A DNA stretch of 64,000 nt from an uncultured Bacteroidales bacterium (lineage in GTDB: Bacteria; Bacteroidota; Bacteroidia; Bacteroidales; Paludibacteraceae). The stretch spans positions 1-64,000 of the forward strand of contig CAMKDV010000011.1 in NCBI GenBank assembly GCA_946411385.1. The letters run 5' to 3'. Made by a program: the position numbers and the translations under genes. Shown in pieces: positions 34,578 to 41,319 of this stretch (the stretch's first letter is position 1; each line of letters opens with the position of its first letter). The notes under the pieces are model-generated. The model did no database searches. It saw only the letters and a program-made list of their open reading frames with translations, and was not told the DNA's origin.

Positions 34578-35051
34578 ATGAAAGCGAAAGTATTGACACG
34601 TATCAACGCCCTGCTCGCCCTGCTGCTAAGTGTGCTCGGTTTCAACGGCTGCTTCTTTAGGGTAAAGTACGGAGTAGATCCCAACCCGGGACCGATAGCC
34701 GAGTACGGCTGCCCGCACGCCCAATTTGAAGTGACAGGTGTTGTGACCGACGAACATAACGCGCCGCTGGAGAACGTGGAGATTATTGTCAAGGAGATGG
34801 GAAACACCGATACACCGCGCGAGTATTTGCAGAAGGTGTATACCGATGAACAGGGCACGTACCTGTATACGTCGGACTATTTGTTCCCGATGGACTCGAT
34901 GGACATTATCGCCACGGACACAGCCGGAATCTATCAAGAGGATTCCGTACGCGTGAAGGTTGACTACGACAGGAGTGGCGTAGCACCTGAAGACCACTGG
35001 AACGCGGGTGTGGGAATTGTGTATCAAGATTTTCAATTAAAGAAAAAATAA
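34578..35051 (+). CDS. Lipoprotein of the radical SAM/lipoprotein type, between ATPase genes A and B
   Basis: A 157-residue lipoprotein. Hydrophobic N-terminus (INALLALLLSVLGFNGCFF, lipid Cys about 25), then the segment EYGCPHAQFEVTGVVTDE that resembles the Y-G-x-P-x-A-x-(Y/F)-x-V-x-G motif of the putative lipoproteins paired with radical SAM enzymes in Bacteroides (the rSAM/lipoprotein system). A beta-sandwich of the carboxypeptidase-regulatory kind follows (APLENVEIIVK, then TDEQGTYLY). No radical SAM gene is in this window. It starts 18 bp after subunit A and ends 12 bp before subunit B, so it is certainly co-transcribed. Whether it acts with the ATPase is unknown. Family likeness is from memory of the motif. 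Confidence 0.65.
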   Translation: MKAKVLTRINALLALLLSVLGFNGCFFRVKYGVDPNPGPIAEYGCPHAQFEVTGVVTDEHNAPLENVEIIVKEMGNTDTPREYLQKVYTDEQGTYLYTSDYLFPMDSMDIIATDTAGIYQEDSVRVKVDYDRSGVAPEDHWNAGVGIVYQDFQLKKK

Positions 35052-35063
35052 ATCATTACAATT

Positions 35064-36389
35064 ATGGCAAAAGCATTTCAAAAAATATACACGCAGATTA
35101 CTGCTATTACCAAAGCTACGTGTTCGCTGAAGGCACAAGGCGTAGGTAATGACGAGCTTGCCACGGTTAACGGAAAGTTGGCTCAGGTGGTAAAGATCAT
35201 GGGCGATGATGTTACGCTGCAGGTGTTCGAGGGTACGGAAGGTATCCCTACGAACGCAGAGGTGGTATTCCTGGGCAAGTCGCCGTCGCTGAAGGTGAGC
35301 GACCAGCTGGCAGGACGTTTCTTCAACGCCTACGGTGATCCTATCGATGGCGGTCCGGACGTGGAAGGTCAGGAGATAGAGATCGGTGGTCCGTCGGTTA
35401 ACCCGGTTCGTCGTAAACAGCCGTCCGAACTGATTGCTACGGGTATAGCAGGTATTGACCTGAACAACACGCTTGTATCGGGTCAGAAGATTCCTTTCTT
35501 TGCCGATCCTGACCAGCCGTACAACCAGGTGATGGCCAACGTGGCACTCCGTGCACAGGCAGACAAGATCATCCTGGGTGGTATGGGTCTGACCAATGAC
35601 GACTACCTGTACTTCAAGAACGTCTTCTCCAACGCAGGTGTGCTTGACCGTATAGTCAGCTTTGTCAATACGACGGAGAACCCGCCGGTAGAGCGACTTC
35701 TTATCCCCGATATGGCGCTGACGGCTGCCGAGTATTTTGCTGTGGAGAAACACCAGAAGGTGCTCGTGCTGCTGACGGATATGACGCTCTATGCTGACGC
35801 CCTGGCTATCGTAAGCAACCGTATGGACCAGATTCCTTCGAAGGACTCTATGCCGGGTTCGCTGTATTCCGACCTTGCCAAGATCTACGAGAAAGCCGTT
35901 CAGTTCCCGGAGGAAGCAGGTGGTGGATCTATCACTATCATCGCCGTGACGACGCTTTCCGGCGGCGACATCACGCACGCTATACCTGATAATACCGGAT
36001 ATATCACCGAGGGTCAGCTCTATCTGCGTCGTGATTCGGATATAGGTAAGGTAATCGTTGACCCGTTCCGCTCGCTGTCGCGATTGAAACAGTTGGTTGC
36101 CGGCAAGAAGACCCGCGAGGATCATCCGCAGGTAATGAACGCTGCCGTACGTTTGTACGCCGATGCGGCTAACGCCAAGACCAAACAGGAGAACGGCTTC
36201 GACCTCACCGATTATGATGAGCGTTGCTTGAAGTTCGCCAAGGAATACAGTAACGACATTCTGGCTATCGACGTAAATATCAATACCGTCGAGATGCTTG
36301 ATATAGCTTGGAAACTGTTCGCTAAGCACTTCAAACCCGAAGAGGTGAACATCAAGCAGGTATTTGTTGACAAATACTGGGGAAAGTAA
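35064..36389 (+). CDS. V/A-type ATPase subunit B
   Basis: Non-catalytic nucleotide-binding subunit, 441 residues. It shows the B-type degenerate P-loop region (VSGQKIPFFADPDQPYNQVM in place of GxGKT), the downstream IPDMALTAAEYFA segment, LTDMTLYADALAIVSNRMDQIPSKDSMPGSLYSDLAKIYE with the arginine finger region, and the C-terminal helical domain. Together with subunit A it forms the A3B3 head. It follows the lipoprotein gene closely. Confidence 0.95.
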   Translation: MAKAFQKIYTQITAITKATCSLKAQGVGNDELATVNGKLAQVVKIMGDDVTLQVFEGTEGIPTNAEVVFLGKSPSLKVSDQLAGRFFNAYGDPIDGGPDVEGQEIEIGGPSVNPVRRKQPSELIATGIAGIDLNNTLVSGQKIPFFADPDQPYNQVMANVALRAQADKIILGGMGLTNDDYLYFKNVFSNAGVLDRIVSFVNTTENPPVERLLIPDMALTAAEYFAVEKHQKVLVLLTDMTLYADALAIVSNRMDQIPSKDSMPGSLYSDLAKIYEKAVQFPEEAGGGSITIIAVTTLSGGDITHAIPDNTGYITEGQLYLRRDSDIGKVIVDPFRSLSRLKQLVAGKKTREDHPQVMNAAVRLYADAANAKTKQENGFDLTDYDERCLKFAKEYSNDILAIDVNINTVEMLDIAWKLFAKHFKPEEVNIKQVFVDKYWGK

Positions 36390-36424
36390 GTTGAAAATCG
36401 TAAATGACCAAATAGTAAATCTAT

Positions 36425-37060
36425 ATGGCTATTACATATCAGTTTAACAAAACGTCTCTGCAAGCACTTGAGAAGAACCTCAAGATGCGGCAACGAACAC
36501 TCCCGACGCTTCAGAACAAAGAGAGCGCTTTGCGCCTTGAAGTGAAGAAGGCCAAAGCCGAGATCAAAGAACTCGACGAGGAGATGGACCGCCGCATCAA
36601 GGATTATGATCAGATGCTCGCACTTTGGGGAGAGTTCGACACCTCGCTCATCCATGTAGATGACGTAAGGATGTCGATACGCAAGATAGCCGGCGTGCGT
36701 GTACCCGTACTGGATGAAGTAGTGTACTCCACCAAGCCGTTCAGCGTGTTCAGCTCACCCAAGTGGTTCTACGACGGCTTTGAGCAACTCAAAGCTATTG
36801 CAGAGGTAGGTATACGGCAGGAGTTTGTCCGCAGAAAAGTGGACCTGCTGGAGTACGCTCGTAAGAAGACGACACAGAAAGTCAACCTCTTCGAGAAAGT
36901 ACAGATACCCGGATACCAGGACGCTATCCGTAAGATCAAACGATTCATGGAGGATGAGGAGAACCTATCCAAATCCAGCCAGAAGATCGTAAAGAGCAAA
37001 CGCGAACGCGAGGCTATTGCCCAAGCTGAAGCACTAAAAGAGAAGGAGGCTGCATCATGA
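36425..37060 (+). CDS. V/A-type ATPase subunit D (central stalk)
   Basis: Central rotor shaft, 211 residues, mostly a long antiparallel coiled coil: an N-terminal helix with FNKTSLQALEKNLKMRQRTLPTLQNKESALR and a C-terminal helix with KVNLFEKVQIPGYQDAIRKIKRFMEDEENLS. The motif RRKVDLLEYARKKTTQKVNLFEK is typical of the family. Its stop codon overlaps the start of subunit I (ATGA at 37057), so the two are translationally coupled. Confidence 0.93.
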   Translation: MAITYQFNKTSLQALEKNLKMRQRTLPTLQNKESALRLEVKKAKAEIKELDEEMDRRIKDYDQMLALWGEFDTSLIHVDDVRMSIRKIAGVRVPVLDEVVYSTKPFSVFSSPKWFYDGFEQLKAIAEVGIRQEFVRRKVDLLEYARKKTTQKVNLFEKVQIPGYQDAIRKIKRFMEDEENLSKSSQKIVKSKREREAIAQAEALKEKEAAS

Positions 37061-38865
37061 TTGAATCAATGAAGAAATATACGTTCCTCGTATTGGCATC
37101 GCAATACGAAACGTTCCTCCGTGAAGTGCGCGAGGCTGGCGTGGTACATGTCACGCTGAAAGCCGAAGGTATAGCCGAGGATGAGCAGCTTCGTCAGACC
37201 ATAGCCGAAGCCGATGCTCTGCGCCGTCTCATCGACGCCGGAGCACCCGACCAACTCCTACAGGAGCGTGCTGCCGTGCAGGCTAAGATAGATGCAACAG
37301 CCAAAGAGGCTGCGCGAATGGCTATATGGGGCTCGTTCAGCAGCCAGCGTATCGCGCAACTGAAAGAAGCAGGCTACAACCTGAACTTCTTCTCGTGCCC
37401 GAAGAAAGCCTTCCGCGAAGAGTGGGGCAGCATCGTGGCAGAGAAAGGTGACGTGCTCTATTGCGTTTCAGTTACACCAGAAGGTGAGGCGTTCACGCTG
37501 CCAGAAGGATGCAGCGAGCAGGTATTGGGCGAGAAGAGCGCCAACGAGCTGCAGGCCGATGTAGAGGCTCTGAAAGGACTGCTGGCTGCTGCTGAAGCAC
37601 GCATTGAAGCATGGGGCAAAGCCAATATTGACAGCCTCAAGCTCGAGTTGGAGCAGAAGAACCGCAGCATCAACTGGCAGAAAGTACAACTCTCGTCCGA
37701 CACGATGGCCGAAGGTGCGCTGCGCCTGATGGAAGGTTTCTGCCCGGCAGATAAGGTGGATGAACTCAACAAGGTACTTGACCGACTGGATGTTTACTAC
37801 GAGGTGGAAGAGCCTGTAGAGGGTGACGCAACGCCGGTTAAACTCAAAAACAACAAGTTCGCACAGCTGTTCGAAGTCTTCACGGGCATGTACGGCTGGC
37901 CTACCTATGGCGAGTTTGACCCTACGCCTATTCTTGCACCGTTCTACCTGCTGTTCTTCGCCATGTGTATGGGCGATGCCGGCTATGGCATACTGCTCAT
38001 CCTGTTCGGATGGCTCACCTATAAGGGCAAACTGAAGATTGACATGTTTGAGGGCCTCGGCCCCATCATCACCACGCTTGGTGTGGGTACGCTGGTCGTA
38101 GGTTTCTTCCTCGGCACGGCGTTCGGCATGGATCTTTCCGCGCTCTTCCCGAGCATGGAACATATCTTCCTCAACGGTAAGGTAATCACCGAGGGTGGTG
38201 TACACTACCTGACCAAGTCGGCGTATGCTGCTTCCGGCATCGAGGGCGGCTACGACGTGGCTATGGTGCTTGCCTTGCTCATCGGTGTGTTCCATATATG
38301 TCTGGCTATGGTGGTCAAGGCGTTGTGCTATACCCGTCGCTTCGGTTTCCGTGCCACAGTAGGTACATGGGGCTGGACCCTGCTCATCGTGGGCGGTATA
38401 GCGGCGTTCATCATCTGCATGGCGCTCAGCGTGCCGATGGAGGTAACGAAAGTCGTGCTCATCACGATTGCATGTATCTCGGCATTGGGCATCTACGTGT
38501 TCAATACCCCGGGACGCAACCCGCTGGTAAATATAGGTGCAGGCTTGTGGGATACCTATAACATGGCTACAGGTATTTTGGGCGATACGCTCTCGTACAT
38601 CCGTTTGTATGCCCTCGGTTTGGCAGGCGGCATGCTGGGTGGAGCGTTCAACAACCTGGGCATGATGGTTATGGGCGGAACGACGGAAGGCGCTACATGG
38701 GAGTGGCTGCCGTTCATCCTGATCTTGCTTGTCGGTCACTTGTTGAACCTCGCGATGTCGGCATTGGGCGCTTTCGTTCACCCGTTGCGTCTGACATTCG
38801 TAGAGTACTTCAAGAACTCAGGTTACGAAGGAAAAGGCAACCTGTATTCGCCGTTCGCGGAATAA
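37057..38865 (+). CDS. V/A-type ATPase subunit I (membrane stator, a-subunit)
   Basis: Forms the ion half-channels next to the rotor ring. It has 602 residues: an N-terminal cytoplasmic part (about 1-300) with coiled coils and two globular ends, then about seven membrane helices from residue 305. The functional arginine is in DTLSYIRLYALGLAGGMLGG. Other marks are APFYLLFFAMCMGDAGYG and the last segment GAFVHPLRLTFVEYFKNSGYEG. The gene overlaps subunit D by 4 bp. Coupled ion is suggested by subunit K, described next. Confidence 0.94.
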   Translation: MIESMKKYTFLVLASQYETFLREVREAGVVHVTLKAEGIAEDEQLRQTIAEADALRRLIDAGAPDQLLQERAAVQAKIDATAKEAARMAIWGSFSSQRIAQLKEAGYNLNFFSCPKKAFREEWGSIVAEKGDVLYCVSVTPEGEAFTLPEGCSEQVLGEKSANELQADVEALKGLLAAAEARIEAWGKANIDSLKLELEQKNRSINWQKVQLSSDTMAEGALRLMEGFCPADKVDELNKVLDRLDVYYEVEEPVEGDATPVKLKNNKFAQLFEVFTGMYGWPTYGEFDPTPILAPFYLLFFAMCMGDAGYGILLILFGWLTYKGKLKIDMFEGLGPIITTLGVGTLVVGFFLGTAFGMDLSALFPSMEHIFLNGKVITEGGVHYLTKSAYAASGIEGGYDVAMVLALLIGVFHICLAMVVKALCYTRRFGFRATVGTWGWTLLIVGGIAAFIICMALSVPMEVTKVVLITIACISALGIYVFNTPGRNPLVNIGAGLWDTYNMATGILGDTLSYIRLYALGLAGGMLGGAFNNLGMMVMGGTTEGATWEWLPFILILLVGHLLNLAMSALGAFVHPLRLTFVEYFKNSGYEGKGNLYSPFAE

Positions 38866-38879
38866 ACAGCCAGTAAAAT

Positions 38880-38899
38880 ATCAGCCAAGATTGGCTGAT
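38880..38899. repeat. Palindrome ATCAGCCAA/TTGGCTGAT between atpI and atpK
   Basis: ATCAGCCAA (38880-38888), 2 bp, TTGGCTGAT (38891-38899). The same palindrome occurs at 56908-56926. Both stand 17-45 bp before an ATG after an A-rich leader. It may form an mRNA stem that sets the 5' end of a processed atpK message, which must be made in excess for a multi-copy ring subunit. Confidence 0.7.
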
Positions 38900-38922
38900 A
38901 ACAAAAGAACAAATATTAATAA

Positions 38923-39357
<435 letters not shown>

Positions 39358-39378
39358 GCGTCATCATTGCTCAACATA

Positions 39379-39409
39379 ACAAACGCGTCACATAATGTGG
39401 CGCGTTTGT
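39379..39409 (+). terminator. Strong terminator of the V-ATPase operon
   Basis: ACAAACGCGTCAC (39379-39391) pairs with GTGGCGCGTTTGT (39397-39409) through 13 bp with one G-U pair and a 5-nt loop, 21 bp after the atpK stop codon. Confidence 0.85.
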
Positions 39410-39455
39410 TGTATGAATGTTCAATGAATGTAATGCTGTGATATATAGCGGAACA

Positions 39456-40232
39456 TCACTCCCCGATGAAAGCTATGATCTCGGCCGGAGTTGGGTTGTG
39501 GGCGAGGATAGTACCGTCGTGATTGATAAGGACGGTGTGGGGGATGGATGTGATGCCATAGGTTTTGGAACCTTCGTCGGAGGTGTCACGTAGTTGCAGC
39601 CAGGTAAGACCCAGGTCGCTCACGGTACGCAGCCATGCCTCTTCGTCCTCGTCGACGGAGATACCGACTACAGCCAGATGGTCGCTATGCGCAGCGAGCA
39701 ACTCTTTGATGGTAGGCATCGAACGGCGGCACGGGCCGCACCAACTTGCCCAGAAATCGATGAGCAGCAAGTCTTTTTGTCCCACCAGCGAACTAATGCT
39801 GACAGCATCGCCCGATGCCGCATAAGCAGTAAAATCAGTATAGGGCATTCCGACAGCCGTCTTCTGTTCAGCAAGGAAAGCATCGTAGTAGCGTTGCAAC
39901 CGGTGTGACTCCAGACTATCAAGATTAAGCACGGCAAAAGCTTGTGCTTTTTGCTCAAGGTCGAGGAGGAAATAGATGTTTCCCAATATCTCGTACGCTG
40001 CGTAGGATTGAGGTTCAGCCTGCTGTAAGGCGAACGCTTTGCTGACGTAAATGTTCATCAGAGAGTCTGCTTGCTCGGAAGTGATGTCATCATCAAACTG
40101 CTCTTCGATGTTCTTCTCCAGCTCTTCAAATTCAGCCATCAGACGGGCTGATTTGTCTTCTTTCTTACAAGCGGTGAGCATCACGGCTCCGCAAAGGATG
40201 GCGAGTGCCAGAATGGAATAAATGCGTTTCAT
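39456..40232 (-). CDS. Thioredoxin-fold (TlpA-like) lipoprotein
   Basis: A periplasmic thiol-disulfide protein, 258 residues from the ATG at 40232; an ATG at 40247 overlaps the upstream stop codon and adds only MALNN before the signal. Lipid Cys is near residue 22 (AVMLTACKKED). The N-terminal half (about 25-120) is helical (EELEKNIEEQFDDDITSEQA, AYEILGNIYFLLDLEQKAQ). The C-terminal thioredoxin domain has the redox centre WASWCGPCRR and the cis-Pro segment GITSIPHTVLINHDG. Such proteins reduce cytochrome c or other periplasmic disulfides. It follows the unknown protein at 40238 by a few bases, so they are one operon. Confidence 0.85.
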   Translation of the reverse strand: MKRIYSILALAILCGAVMLTACKKEDKSARLMAEFEELEKNIEEQFDDDITSEQADSLMNIYVSKAFALQQAEPQSYAAYEILGNIYFLLDLEQKAQAFAVLNLDSLESHRLQRYYDAFLAEQKTAVGMPYTDFTAYAASGDAVSISSLVGQKDLLLIDFWASWCGPCRRSMPTIKELLAAHSDHLAVVGISVDEDEEAWLRTVSDLGLTWLQLRDTSDEGSKTYGITSIPHTVLINHDGTILAHNPTPAEIIAFIGE

Positions 40233-40237
40233 ATTGT

Positions 40238-41089
40238 TTAGTGCCATAGTTCGTTTATCTGTTGTTGGTCGACCACGAGCATCTTGTCGACGAGTGTGTC
40301 GCGTGTCAAAGTGTGCTGATAAGGCTTGTGTGCCTGTATGAAGCGATAGAGCTGCTGCACATAATCGCTGACGGGCGAACCTGTGGTCATCCTCAGAACT
40401 GCACGTTTCATCTCTCCCGAAAGGTTTGCAAGACGCTCGACATGTATCTGCATTTCCGCCAGTTCGTCAGGGTCGACATTCTGCTCCATGAGCGAGGCAC
40501 GCAGGCTGTCCAGTTGCGGCATGAGCATAAGCAACAGGGCAAAACGGTCGCTGTCGCACAAATGCCATGCCTGAGTCAGTGCGTTGGCAAACTTCCAGTC
40601 GTCATCCGACAGTTGCTCTACCTGTCCACGGGCAAAAGGCTGAAAGAACAGTTCCGGTGACTTGGAGAACGGCGGCATGGCGTAGAACATCTGGAAGAGC
40701 AGATAGTTGACATCATATTCCTCATTACGCGTGAAGATTTGCAGCAGGGCTTTGTACGCCTCATAACAAGCTTCCGGTTCGAAGGAAATACATTCTGCCA
40801 GTTGCTCCAACGCCCATGTGTCGTGCACATCATGAGCAGCCATCACAAGGATGACGCCTGTGCGTGCACGAAGACGGACACTCTTGCTGCAATGGACGTT
40901 CATAGCCCAAATGAGCATCTGCATCCGACCGCGGTCAAAACCGTGCTCCAACTGATATAGCGTCAAGGCCGTGATAGCCATGCATGCCGGAGTTGTGTCC
41001 ACTTCATCCTGAAGCAGTATCTGAAAATCCGACTGATCATCTACCTCTATCAACGGTTGGGTGCGGAATATGCGGAAATAGTCTTTCAT
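40238..41089 (-). CDS. Unknown conserved-looking helical protein
   Basis: 283 residues, no signal peptide, no membrane helix; mostly helical with evenly spread charged residues, starting MKDYFRIFRTQPLIEVDDQS. Features that stand out are LYQLEHGFDRGRMQMLIWAM and a run of Leu- and Met-rich helices (RFALLLMLMPQLDSLRASL), in the style of alpha-solenoid repeats. I do not recognise the family. It is the first gene of a two-gene transcript with the thioredoxin-fold lipoprotein and has a clear promoter upstream at 41130-41161. Composition and codon use look like the neighbours, so it is probably a real gene. Confidence 0.65.
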   Translation of the reverse strand: MKDYFRIFRTQPLIEVDDQSDFQILLQDEVDTTPACMAITALTLYQLEHGFDRGRMQMLIWAMNVHCSKSVRLRARTGVILVMAAHDVHDTWALEQLAECISFEPEACYEAYKALLQIFTRNEEYDVNYLLFQMFYAMPPFSKSPELFFQPFARGQVEQLSDDDWKFANALTQAWHLCDSDRFALLLMLMPQLDSLRASLMEQNVDPDELAEMQIHVERLANLSGEMKRAVLRMTTGSPVSDYVQQLYRFIQAHKPYQHTLTRDTLVDKMLVVDQQQINELWH

Positions 41090-41129
41090 CTCGTTACAAT
41101 TATCTTTCGTCTCTTCGCAATTTTCAGTG

Positions 41130-41161
41130 CAAAGTTACAAAAAAGTTACGATATATACAAA
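41130..41161 (-). promoter_or_regulatory. Bacteroidota-type promoter for the unknown protein and thioredoxin lipoprotein
   Basis: On the minus strand TTTG (41161-41158), 20 bp, then TAACTTTG (41137-41130), about 40 bp before the ATG at 41089. It is divergent to the promoter at 41208. Confidence 0.75.
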
Positions 41162-41207
41162 CATTTTGTAAAAAAAGTGCATTTTCTTTAAAAAAAAGTA
41201 TATTTCT

Positions 41208-41239
41208 CTTGCATATTTGAATATTTTTTTGTAATTTTG
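41208..41239 (+). promoter_or_regulatory. Bacteroidota-type promoter for the SusE/F-like repeat protein
   Basis: CTTG (41208-41211), 20 bp, then TAATTTTG (41232-41239); the -33 box has three of four consensus bases. A leader of about 75 nt follows. Confidence 0.65.
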
Positions 41240-41319
41240 TAGGCTTTTTTGGGACAAAAGGTCCTTGTATGGTGTGTGCATGAAACAAAAATATCAATAT
41301 TAACATTAAATCTTGCAAT

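Noticed and set aside
34578..35051. Lipoprotein gene between atpA and atpB as a pseudogene or annotation artefact
   Set aside because: The frame is complete, with lipobox, tight spacing and normal codon use.
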